From contig JBGPZW010000002.1 of NCBI GenBank assembly GCA_041493955.1, forward strand, positions 1 to 61,304: 61,304 bases of DNA, written 5' to 3'. The stretch is from QHYU01 sp041493955. GTDB taxonomy: Bacteria > Acidobacteriota > Terriglobia > Acidiferrales > UBA7541. Every line of letters starts with the position of its first letter. Positions within the stretch are counted from its first letter, which is position 1. The position numbers and the translations under genes are program-made. The notes below the pieces were generated by a model. That model did not search any database, had not been told where the DNA came from, and saw only the letters and a program-made list of their open reading frames with translations. Shown in pieces: positions 28,285 to 37,400 of the stretch.

Positions 28285-28647
28285 ATGGGGGCGCTGCGCG
28301 AGGAAGACTACGAAATGCTCCGCATCCTGCCCATCCCCGGCCAGCCGCTCCGCCACCTGTGGCACCTGTTGCCGCAGGTTGGCCTGGAGCTGTTCGTAGT
28401 GGCGCCGGGCGCGCCCCTGGAAGGGGTGGAGCTGCGCGAGCTGGACCTGCGGGCGCGCACCGGCGTGGCCGTGCTGGCGGTGGTGCACGGCACGCAGGTG
28501 ATCCACAACCCGGACGCCAGCTTCCGGTTTGGAGCGGGTGACCAGGTGGTGCTAATCGGTTCGCGCGAGCAACTCGCCTCGGCCACCCACCTGCTCAATG
28601 ATCCCGGGTTGAAGACGCGCCGCGCGGACGCCGGCCGGTCAAGCTAG
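28285..28647 (+). CDS. TrkA-C (RCK_C) domain protein, possibly a truncated antiporter tail
   Basis: 120 residues. The core LELFVVAPGAPLEGVELRELDL through FRFGAGDQVVLIGSREQL is a TrkA-C domain, a small ligand-sensing module of K+ channels and Na+/H+ antiporters. In many antiporters it follows the membrane domain, preceded by a linker like the LREEDYEMLRIL segment seen here. No membrane or RCK_N domain is present upstream. The ribosome site before ATG 28285 is weak. It is either a free-standing regulator or a fragment left after gene loss. Confidence 0.65.
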   Translation: MGALREEDYEMLRILPIPGQPLRHLWHLLPQVGLELFVVAPGAPLEGVELRELDLRARTGVAVLAVVHGTQVIHNPDASFRFGAGDQVVLIGSREQLASATHLLNDPGLKTRRADAGRSS

Positions 28648-28920
28648 GCCAGTCTTCGGCCTGGGGCCGCTGCGCTTCGGGCGATCGGTCCTGCTCCCGG
28701 ACGGGTCGCGCTTCCATCCCCTATGCCGGCGCACGGCCTTGGGGAGGGCTCTGGGTTCCCTCTTCTGATTCTCCTTGCATGGGCCTCTTGGGGCCGACGA
28801 GTGCACCGTCGGGCCGTTATCTGTTAGGACACGCGGCCAGGGCCCTGAATTGACGCGCAGGATAGCCGAGGCGATATTGGGTGCAGCAGCGCCAGGAGCG
28901 TTTGGACTGAGGGGAATACT

Positions 28921-29448
28921 ATGCGCGCTGCTCGTGACCCGAAGCCGACCAAGCCCGGCGAATCCCACCCCACTGAATTGGACGCCATGAGAGATACGTC
29001 TAGCCACGGCCCGCTTGTCTGGGATGAGGCCAGCGGACGCGTGATGCCCGCCAAGACCCGAGGTTTCTCCCGGGTGCCGACCCACGTGGTCGGAGCAGTG
29101 CACGAGCGGCGGCTCTACCCGCGGGCGGCGCTGCGCCTGCCCCTGCGGCTAAAGCGCGTGGCCGGTCAGCGGGAGCCCGCGGCGATCACCCTGCTCACCA
29201 AGAACATCAGCTCGAGCGGGGTCTATTTCCTGTGCCCCCGGTGGATTGAGCCGGGCACGCCGATTGAGCTGGAGGTGGGGCTTGTGGAGCGTCCTCTGGG
29301 CAAGGGCAGTGTGCGCATGAACACCGCCGCACACGTTGTGCGCGTTGAGCCGACCGACACCCCCGGGTGGCACGGCCTGGCCGCCAGCTTCGACGACATT
29401 ACTTTCCAGCGCGACGAGGCCATCCCCCCGCGCTTCCAGAAGTCCTGA
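28921..29448 (+). CDS. PilZ-domain protein
   Basis: 175 residues. A disordered N-terminal 60 residues lead to a PilZ domain: ERRLYPRAALRLP (RxxxR-type motif) near 62-74 and KNISSSGVYF ((D/N)xSxxG motif) near 93-102. Both c-di-GMP-binding motifs are recognisable, although the first has the arginines spaced RR-x3-R. It probably senses c-di-GMP. GAGGGG lies 6 nt upstream of the ATG. No pilus or diguanylate cyclase genes are nearby. Confidence 0.88.
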   Translation: MRAARDPKPTKPGESHPTELDAMRDTSSHGPLVWDEASGRVMPAKTRGFSRVPTHVVGAVHERRLYPRAALRLPLRLKRVAGQREPAAITLLTKNISSSGVYFLCPRWIEPGTPIELEVGLVERPLGKGSVRMNTAAHVVRVEPTDTPGWHGLAASFDDITFQRDEAIPPRFQKS

Positions 29449-29520
29449 ACGCCCGGGGCGGCTCCTGACACGGGAGCTGTCCCGCCTCGTTGAGAATTTC
29501 CACATCTCCTCTCATTTCCG

Positions 29521-29550
29521 TTGCAATCTGCTTGTTTCCGGGGATAGACT
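29521..29550 (+). promoter_or_regulatory. Promoter candidate for the TonB receptor gene
   Basis: TTGCAA (29521-29526), 18-nt spacer, TAGACT (29545-29550). The -10 is identical to that at 9847. Leader about 80 nt. Confidence 0.45.
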
Positions 29551-29636
29551 CCCGCCTGTTCTAGGTGGGGGGTATAAACCTTGGAGTGGTGTGCCCTACG
29601 GGTACGTCTGTTGTACTCCAATTCGGGAGGAATCTC

Positions 29637-32600
29637 ATGAAGAAGATGTGGGGTGTGGTGTTTGTCGTGGCGTTCACCCTGGCGCTGGCCAGTTCGGCCT
29701 GGGGACAGGCGCAAATCACTTCCGGAACGATCCAGGGCGACGTGGTGGACGAGAAGGGCGGTACGGTGCCCGACGCCACCGTCGTAATCAAAAACCTGGA
29801 CACGAACTTCACCCGAACCGAAAAGACCGGCTCGGACGGGCGGTTCGCCTTTCTCCTGTTGCCTCCCGGCCGCTACACGGTGACGATTTCCAAGCCGGGC
29901 TTCGCCACCATCGTGCAGGAGAACGTGACCCTGACAGTGGGCCAGGCGCTGACCCTCCCGGTGAACATGAAGGTCTCCGCGGTGCAACAGACCATCGTGG
30001 TCACCGCCACTCCCACAATCGAGGTGACCAAGACCGAATCGAGCACCACGCTGAGTCAACTCACTGTGGGCAACACGCCGGTTGTGGGGAGAAAGTTTGA
30101 GGACCTGCTGACGCTGACGCCCGGCGTGAGCATTGTGCAAGGCCCGGACGGCGACGAGATCAACTTCAACGGGCAGCGCGGGATTTTCAACAACATCAGC
30201 CTGGACGGCGGCGACTACAACAACGGGTTCTTCGGCGAGCAGCTCGGCGGGCAGCGCGCGGCGATTGACATCACGCTTGACGCGGTGAAGGAGTTCCAGG
30301 TGATCGCCAGCGGCGCCAACGCGGAGTTCGGCCGGACGGCGGGCGGCGTGGTAAACGTCATCACCAAGTCAGGCACCAACGAGGTGCACGGCAGTGGCTT
30401 CGGGTTCTTCCGAACCGAGGGCTTGTCCTCCAACACTTCCGATGGTAAGCCGCTCAAGGATTTCTCGCGCCAGCAGTTCGGCGGCACGATCGGCGGGCCG
30501 ATTGTGAAGGACAAGATCTTCTTCTTTGGGTCCGCTGAAGGAATCCGCGAGAAGCTTACGCGGGACAACCTGAGCGCGCCCATCGGCACGCCCTGCTCGG
30601 TTTCCAATCCCGTATTCAATAGCCCGAATATTACCGACGCACAGATCAGCGCCAGTCCAGACTGCCAGCGCCAGGTGCTCATCAACTTCCTGAAGGCTGC
30701 ACCTTTCAACCAGCCGGAGGTTAACCCGGTCGAGCATCTGGTTCGCAATGCGGCGGTGCTGGGCCGCTTTGATTGGCTGGTGACGCCGGGGAACCAGTTC
30801 TCCGCGTCGTACAACTTTGACTACTCAAAGAACACGAACCAGACCTTTGACGTGCCGACGTACGGCGATTCGGCGAACGGGACGGAGGGCCCGTCGAAGA
30901 TCCACTTGCTCAATGTCAACCTGAACAGCTCCCTTTCAGCGACCAAATTGAACGAGGCGCACTTCACCTATCAGCGTGAGCTGCGACCGCGTTCCGCAAC
31001 CCAATCCAGCGTGCCGGCCGACACGGCCATGGGGTTCGGCACCACGTTCCGGTTCGGGGCTCCATTCTTCCTCGAGCCGAACATTGACGAGCTGAGCTGG
31101 CGCACCCAGATTCGCGACAACTTTTCCATCGTGTCGGGAAAGCACACCTTCAAGTTCGGCGCCGACTGGATTCACACGCGGAACACCCAGGTGTTCCGCG
31201 GGTTCTTCACCGGCCGATACATCTTCGACAGCGTGGTTGACTTCCTCCACTACGCCACGCCGGGCGCGCCGGGCTCTGGATTCGGCCCCACCTCGCCCGG
31301 GCTCATCTTCTATCTCCAGGATGGCGTGCCCACTGGGCTGAGCGGCGTCCCGGCGCCGGGCGCCTCGGACATCAAGAATGAGGACTTCGGGCTGTTCGCC
31401 CAGGACAAGTGGCAAATCCTGCCCAACTTCAGTTTGAGCTACGGCCTGCGCTGGGAAGCGCAGATCTTCCCAGATCCGGTCGTGGCTCCCTCGAAGACGG
31501 CCTACGGGATTTTCCTGAGCAACCCGCTATTCCCGTCCGACGGCACATTGCACAATCAGAAGAAGGAATTCCAGCCGCGCGTCGGCGTTGCCTGGGACGT
31601 GCTCAACAACCATAAGTCGGTACTGCGGGCGAGCTATGGGATCTACTACGCCCGGCAGAACATGCTGACCGAAGTGGGCTCTATCACCACCAATGGCGCA
31701 CAGCAAAGGACGATCTTCTTCTCCAGCTCGCCCGGGAGCACCGGGCCCGTCTGGCCGAATGCGTTCCCTGCGACCGCCAGCAACCCATCGTGCTCTGGCC
31801 CGCCTGCCAACCCCTTCCCCTGCTTCACCGGTGTCCGCGTGTTCAGCAAGGACTATGCAAACCCGCGCATCTACACGACCAACGTGGCCTTTGAGCAGGA
31901 ACTGTATCCGAGCTGGGCCGCGTACGTGGATTTCACCATGAGCAAGGGTGTCCACCTGACGCGGTTCTTCAATGTGAACGGGAATGGCGCTGCGGGGATA
32001 CCTGCTGGCACTTTCTCGCTGGATCTGGGGGATGTGTTCGTGGCCGAGTCCCTGGGCAAGTCGCTTTATCGGGGCGTGACCTTTGGGGTGCGCAAGCGGT
32101 TCAGCAACAGGTTCCAGATGGAAGCGAACTACGCCTATTCGAGAGACTACGACGACGACGCGAATGAGCGCGACCCGTTCACGGACCGGAGATACTGCAC
32201 GGTGGGAGCAGCAGGGATCTCGCCGGCCGTTTACGCTGTTACTTGTGACAAGTATGACCTCCGCAATGACTACGCTCCTTCGGACCGCGACCGACGTCAG
32301 AAGTTCAACTACTATCTTTACGCGGAGCTGCCGTGGAAACTGGAAGCCAACGTCCGCATGCAGGCAGCGTCGGCGCAACCCGTCACCCCCATAAACGCAA
32401 GCGGTGCGGCGATCGGGCTCCGCAACAGCATTCGCAAGGACAACAAATTCTTCGGTTTCGGTTGGCGCGTCGCCCGGCCCTTCAGTCTGGGCGAGCGCTT
32501 CAAATTGATTCCCATCTTAGAGATGTTCAATACTTTCAACAACCACAACAATATCGACCCGCTTACTTTCCCGGGTGAGCCGCCTGGTTCCAAGCCACCC

Positions 32601-32693
32601 TTTACGCCCAGCCTGTTTAACTTCGACGGGTTCTTGCGTTCGGGCGTGGGCGACCCGCGGCAATTGCAGTTAGCTCTCAAGCTCACCTGGTGA
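29637..32693 (+). CDS. Oar-type TonB-dependent receptor with carboxypeptidase-regulatory-like domain
   Basis: 1018 residues. Signal peptide 1-25 (cleavage after SAWG), a carboxypeptidase-regulatory-like Ig fold (about 30-115: DKSGGTVPDATV-type start, LPPGRYTVTISKPGF), a plug domain (about 125-240), then an outer-membrane beta barrel ending in LQLALKLTW with a terminal aromatic. No SusD partner is adjacent. Acidobacteria carry many such receptors; the ligand (glycan, peptide or siderophore) is unknown. GGGAGG 6 nt upstream of ATG 29637 fixes the start. Confidence 0.92.
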   Translation: MKKMWGVVFVVAFTLALASSAWGQAQITSGTIQGDVVDEKGGTVPDATVVIKNLDTNFTRTEKTGSDGRFAFLLLPPGRYTVTISKPGFATIVQENVTLTVGQALTLPVNMKVSAVQQTIVVTATPTIEVTKTESSTTLSQLTVGNTPVVGRKFEDLLTLTPGVSIVQGPDGDEINFNGQRGIFNNISLDGGDYNNGFFGEQLGGQRAAIDITLDAVKEFQVIASGANAEFGRTAGGVVNVITKSGTNEVHGSGFGFFRTEGLSSNTSDGKPLKDFSRQQFGGTIGGPIVKDKIFFFGSAEGIREKLTRDNLSAPIGTPCSVSNPVFNSPNITDAQISASPDCQRQVLINFLKAAPFNQPEVNPVEHLVRNAAVLGRFDWLVTPGNQFSASYNFDYSKNTNQTFDVPTYGDSANGTEGPSKIHLLNVNLNSSLSATKLNEAHFTYQRELRPRSATQSSVPADTAMGFGTTFRFGAPFFLEPNIDELSWRTQIRDNFSIVSGKHTFKFGADWIHTRNTQVFRGFFTGRYIFDSVVDFLHYATPGAPGSGFGPTSPGLIFYLQDGVPTGLSGVPAPGASDIKNEDFGLFAQDKWQILPNFSLSYGLRWEAQIFPDPVVAPSKTAYGIFLSNPLFPSDGTLHNQKKEFQPRVGVAWDVLNNHKSVLRASYGIYYARQNMLTEVGSITTNGAQQRTIFFSSSPGSTGPVWPNAFPATASNPSCSGPPANPFPCFTGVRVFSKDYANPRIYTTNVAFEQELYPSWAAYVDFTMSKGVHLTRFFNVNGNGAAGIPAGTFSLDLGDVFVAESLGKSLYRGVTFGVRKRFSNRFQMEANYAYSRDYDDDANERDPFTDRRYCTVGAAGISPAVYAVTCDKYDLRNDYAPSDRDRRQKFNYYLYAELPWKLEANVRMQAASAQPVTPINASGAAIGLRNSIRKDNKFFGFGWRVARPFSLGERFKLIPILEMFNTFNNHNNIDPLTFPGEPPGSKPPFTPSLFNFDGFLRSGVGDPRQLQLALKLTW

Positions 32694-32831
32694 TGCGCGG
32701 TCGGTTGACTCGCGGTTGGTGTTGAGGGTAGCTGGCTTTATTGGCCGCAAAAAGCAGATTACTCTCCCGCAGAGCGGGATCGGAAATGACACGTCTTTCT
32801 GGGAGGGTGCGCGCACTTTCCCGCGTCCTGT

Positions 32832-32837
32832 TAGAAT
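32832..32837 (+). promoter_or_regulatory. Candidate -10 box TAGAAT before the HAD gene
   Basis: TAGAAT ends 12 nt before ATG 32850; there is no ribosome site, so a near-leaderless start is likely. Confidence 0.4.
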
Positions 32838-32849
32838 CCATTCCTCTTG

Positions 32850-33494
32850 ATGCGCTGGGGGTTTTCGATCTACGGTGTCCTGTTCGATTGGGACGGCACG
32901 CTGCTTGATTCCCATCACGCGGACACGCAAGCCTATCTGGGGATGTTCCACGCCCTGGGCATCCACTGGGGCGTGGAAGACCTGATGCGGCACTATTCGC
33001 CCGACTGGCACCGCGTGTATCGTGCCGCGCGCCTGCCTCGCGCCCGCTGGGAAGAAGCCGACCGGCTGTGGGAACGCTTCTACCGTCAGCAGAAGCCCGC
33101 GCTGCTGCCCGGTGCGCGAAGCGTGTTGGGCGCGCTGGCGCGGCGTTATGCGCTGGGCCTGGTTACCAGCGGAAACCGCGCGCGGGTCCACCGGCAGCTC
33201 CGTCGCTTCGGCTTTCTCGAACTGTTTGCCGCGCGCGTCTGCAGCGAAGACTCGCCCCGCCGCAAGCCGCATCCGGCGCCGCTCGCACTGGCGCTGCGCC
33301 GGCTGGGCCTTTCGCCGGATGTTTGTGTCTTTGTCGGCGATTCCCCGGAAGACATGGAGATGGCGCGCCGCGCAGGCGTGCGCTCGGTTGCCGTGCCTGG
33401 TCCCTGGGCCACGCGGCAGCGGCTGCGCGCAGCGCGTCCGGGCGCAGTGCTGCCCTCGCTCAAACAGTTACCGAGCCTACTGAAATCCTACTGA
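32850..33494 (+). CDS. HAD-superfamily hydrolase, phosphoglycolate phosphatase-like
   Basis: 214 residues. The four HAD motifs are present: DWDGT near 13-17 (nucleophile and acid/base Asp), VTSGN near 104, RKPHP near 141 (Lys) and GDSPEDME near 165 (acidic). A helical cap lies between the first two motifs, as in the phosphoglycolate phosphatase / beta-phosphoglucomutase subclass. Natural substrate unknown. ATG 32850 directly follows a possible TTG start. The 3' end overlaps the convergent gene by 7 nt. Confidence 0.9.
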   Translation: MRWGFSIYGVLFDWDGTLLDSHHADTQAYLGMFHALGIHWGVEDLMRHYSPDWHRVYRAARLPRARWEEADRLWERFYRQQKPALLPGARSVLGALARRYALGLVTSGNRARVHRQLRRFGFLELFAARVCSEDSPRRKPHPAPLALALRRLGLSPDVCVFVGDSPEDMEMARRAGVRSVAVPGPWATRQRLRAARPGAVLPSLKQLPSLLKSY

Positions 33495-34351
33495 GGTTTC
33501 TTTGTGTCCGGTGGAGGCGTCGCCGCGGCGGGCGTGGCGGAGACGTTCCCCAGAGGCTTGTAGTCAGTCCAGCGGACGGTCAGGCGGATGTGAAGCTCCC
33601 CGGCCTTCTGCCGCAGATAATCGTCCGAGCGCGTGTAGGTAGGGAACCAGTATTTCCCGTCGATGTTCTCGCGATAAGTCTCATATATGGTGAAAGGGAG
33701 CTCCGGGGTGGAGACGTCGCCGACCTCGGTCACCCATTTGCCGTAGGTCTTGACCACCAGCAGGTCGCGGTCGTCCACCCAGATCAAACCGTCGAAATAG
33801 GCGCGCGTGCGCTCGAGCTGCCGCGGGGTGATGCGGAAGGTGTACGCACTGATCTCGTCCACGAGCTGCTTTCCTGTGTAGCTGAGTTCGTACTTACTGA
33901 GCTGCTCGGTGGTCAGTGGGAAGACCGGGATGCGCGCCAGGATCTCCAGATCCTCGGGCGCAAGGGGAATGCGGCGGAGGGTCGAGGGCGGCTGCTGGAC
34001 GACCCTTTCGTACCGCCGGCCATCGGACGCGGCGGCGGGCTCGGTGGCGATCTGAAACTCTCCGGAGACCTTGCCGTCGTCGCTGAACTCCTGCACGCGC
34101 ACTGTCTTGCGGAAGGTGTAAGCGGCGCGCGCTCGCAAGAACTCGTCTTCCTTCTGCGTGAACCGGCGGATGATCTCTTCGACCGGGATGGAGGGCGGCT
34201 CGGGGGCCTTCTCTGCCGGGATGCGTTTTACCTCGCGGCTCGGCGGGGGCGTCAGCGGCCCGGTCTTGGGTTCCTGCGCAGCGGCATGACCGGCACCCAG
34301 GAAAACCGCCAGGGCAAGCGCCGCGAACGGAATGAGGCTCTTGCGAGTCAT
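33488..34351 (-). CDS. Secreted hypothetical protein, lipoprotein-carrier-like strands
   Basis: 287 residues with a signal peptide (MTRKSLIPFAALALAVFL, cleavage near AAAQ). The mature body alternates strands and short turns: AAYTFRKTVRVQEFSDDGKVSG near 80, YTFRITPRQLERTRAYFDG near 185, and ENIDGKYWFPTYTRSDDY near 235. The layout recalls LolA/RseB-like folds. No function is known. The ATG at 34351 is chosen because the signal peptide starts there; the frame extends 24 codons upstream without a signal. Confidence 0.75.
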   Translation of the reverse strand: MTRKSLIPFAALALAVFLGAGHAAAQEPKTGPLTPPPSREVKRIPAEKAPEPPSIPVEEIIRRFTQKEDEFLRARAAYTFRKTVRVQEFSDDGKVSGEFQIATEPAAASDGRRYERVVQQPPSTLRRIPLAPEDLEILARIPVFPLTTEQLSKYELSYTGKQLVDEISAYTFRITPRQLERTRAYFDGLIWVDDRDLLVVKTYGKWVTEVGDVSTPELPFTIYETYRENIDGKYWFPTYTRSDDYLRQKAGELHIRLTVRWTDYKPLGNVSATPAAATPPPDTKKPQ

Positions 34352-34432
34352 CTTGTGGGTCCCATGCGGTTTGATGCGGCGCACGCCGCCAGCGTCTGTG
34401 AGCCGGCTGCCACTCGGCGGCATTGGTCCTGT

Positions 34433-37400
34433 CTATTCGGCCGCAATCACAGTGTACCGCACCCGGTACTCGCGGGTCTCGCCGCCCGAGCCCGCAGCAG
34501 CGGAGAATGGCGGGAACTGCAAGCTCAGCAGCGCGGAGAATTGTTTCATTTCGATGTTCATACGGGCCGTCTTCCATTCGAGCGCCAAGCCCGCGCGGCC
34601 CCGCGTGCGCACCTCGAGGCGCTGGACGCCCTCGGGGACCTTGAGGGCACCTGCGCCGGGCACAAACGTTTCACAGTGCGCCGCGGCGAGAGGTTCCTCT
34701 TTCAAACCCCCGGCCGGCGACTTGGAGGGCTCGGAGGCGGGTGAGGCGTCCCAACAGAAGCGCGTGGTGAGCTCTCCGCCGTTTCGTGCTGGAACCGAAT
34801 TCATGGCCACGAATGCCTGCGGGGGAAGATTTTGCGGCGCGGCGGAGGAAGGCGCGGGAAGGGACACGCGATAGTCAACTTGAACGCTTTCCGTACTGGC
34901 GAGTCGCACGGTCTTTTCGAGAAGCGCTCCGCCCGGGTGGCCTTCGCGCAGCAGCGTGGCGGGAAGCTGGTAGCTGAGCCGTACGGCGGGCGCGCTCTGG
35001 CCATGATTCTGCGCGCCGCTCTCCGCCGGAGGCGGCTCCTGAACCCACTCGGCGCGGTAGGCTTGATTGAAGGTGGCGTCGCGCTTCTCGAGCGCGCCGG
35101 CAATCTCGCCCGGGGCGGCGCGGCCACCGGCGCGGTTTCCGTCCGAAACGAAAAGATCCCGCAGGGCGCCGATGGGAGTGGTCAGATTCAACCCGGTGGC
35201 CTTGTCCACCAGGGCGATTGCGCGACCCCCGGCCTCGGGCGAAAGGATGAGGCGCACGCGCTGGTTTTCGAGCACCCACTCCAGGGCGCCATCGCGATCG
35301 AAATCCACCTGGTAGCGCGCCGCCGAGTCCTGGCCGACAACGACGAAGAGCATCGGCAAACCATGATCAGCGCGGCCCGAGTGCGCCTGGAGCTCCCCGC
35401 GCAGCAGTCCGTCGGGCTGGGTGCGCGCCAGCTCTGCCGCGGGCCCGAAGGATTTTGCCGGGGCCAGGCCGATCTGCGCCAGGCGAACTTCGTTGGGGTC
35501 CATGACCAGGCGGCCCGAGCCATGGACTGGGCCCTCAATCCCGACGCTGACGGTGCGGCCCATCTCGTCATAGTTCTCCGCGCCAAACAGCATCTGGCCC
35601 TTGCCGTCCGAATCCAGCAGGATCAGCGGGGGGAAGGCCGGCAGGGAGGTGTCGTCGCTGAGCGGCAGGCGCACGCCATCCATCACCGCGGCATCGAAGT
35701 CGCGGCGCGCGCGCTTGCGGGGGTCGGGTTTCTGCGACACGCGCGGCGTGTAATGCAGGTGGATCTTCAGCAGGCGAAGGAAGTCCGGCGAAGCCCCGCG
35801 CGGCAGGGTGATCTCAAGCTGTTTTTTCTCCGCCGTCCATTTCCCCGGGAGGTTCATCTCCTGCATCGCGATCTTTCCAGGCGCGCTTTCAAGCTTCAGC
35901 AGGAGGGAGGCACGGGCAGGGGTGTAAAAAGTGAGCTCGAGTGTTTTGCCGTCGCGTTCGACGCGCAGCAGCTCCGCGCCAGCAGCGACGACTTCGTCAT
36001 CGCACTTCTCCCCGGCCTTCGCTTCCGAACAGAGCGAAAAGTGCAGCGGCAGGAGCAACGATTCGCGAGCGGGCACGTGAACCTCGAGCGGGAGATAGTC
36101 GTCCGGCTGGTCGGTGGTACCGGCGCGCGGTGAGAGGACGTCGAGCATCTCGTCGGCGGGCTGATCGTAGCTGAGGTTGGTTACGCTCAGCAGGCCCGAG
36201 CCGCAGAGTGTTCCCGGGGTGCAGCCGTGCGGGCGCGCGCTGAGCGGGCCGGTGCCTTCGTTGGCCGCCAGCTGAGTGAGCACCAGCTCGCCGGAGACCT
36301 GCCGGCCGGCAAAGCGCTGCACGGCAGGGCGCACGCCGTTCTGCGTCAGGATGTCGCGGAGCGCCTGCGTAGCCCAGGCCGCCGCAGCGCGCGCGCGGTT
36401 TTCCTTCAAGCCTTCGTCCAGCGCCACCCAGGAATAGAAGTCCTTGCTCCACTCCACCATCCGGCCTTTGCCGGCCCCACTGTTGGCGGCCGCACCGGAG
36501 GCCGGCGCCTGCTGCCAGAGCTGCTCGATCCAGGTTCCCACGGGCCGCGCCGGGAAACAGATCAGAGTGCCGCCGCTGCGGACGTATTCCACCAGCGCCT
36601 TCTGGGCTTTCTCGGAAAGCGGGAGTTTTTTCTCCGACGTGTCGAAGACCGGGAGCAGCACCACGGCGTGGCGCAACAGCTGCTCGACAGGCTGGGCCGC
36701 CGGGTCGAGGAATTCGTCGGCCAGGTAGGCGAGTTGCGCCACCCGCTCGACCTGCATCAGGGTTTGGGAAATCCGCGGAACGTCGGCGCGCGCGAGAAGC
36801 CCTGACGGGTACGAGCCACGGGGATCCACCAGGCCGAAATCGGCGCGCTGGTGCGAAGCGGCGAGCAGGTCGCTCCAGATTTCAAGCAACTGGCCGTTGC
36901 GCGCGACGCTGCGCGCGCGGGGATGGCGGTTGCCGGCCAGGTCGAGCGCGGCGTCCCAGCGATAATACCGCTGGGCACCGGGCGTCTCATAACCGGCGGG
37001 AGTGAGCGTGTCCTGCAAAGGAGAATAAGCCAGGCCGTGCAGGCCGTGGGCCAGCAGCAGCCGCGAGCTCAGCAACGTGTTGGCGGGCGGGCTTTCCGGC
37101 GGGCGAACGTCGTCGGCAGGTGCATACCATCCCGCTTGGAAGTCGCTCAACAGGGGCGGGAAGCTGGGTTGGGTCTTCAGGGTCTCGACCAGGAAGCCCA
37201 GCGCGGAGGCGTCCTGCGCGGTGATTCGCAGTTCGCCGGGCGAGGTTTCCTGCGACGGCTTCAGAAACCACTGGCCGGCCACGCCGATGGGCATGGATTC
37301 CGGCTTGGCCGAGCTTTCCAGTGCCTGGATGGCCCAGCGGGGCCCGCCATCGCGCAGGCCCGAAGGATTCACGGTGTAGAGTGCGTAGAGGCCGCTGGAC

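Noticed and set aside
33068..34744. 558-codon plus-strand frame
   Set aside because: Antisense to the secreted protein at 33488 and to the end of the GH35-like gene; shadow frame.
34832..36133. 433-codon plus-strand frame
   Set aside because: Antisense to the GH35-like gene; no motifs.
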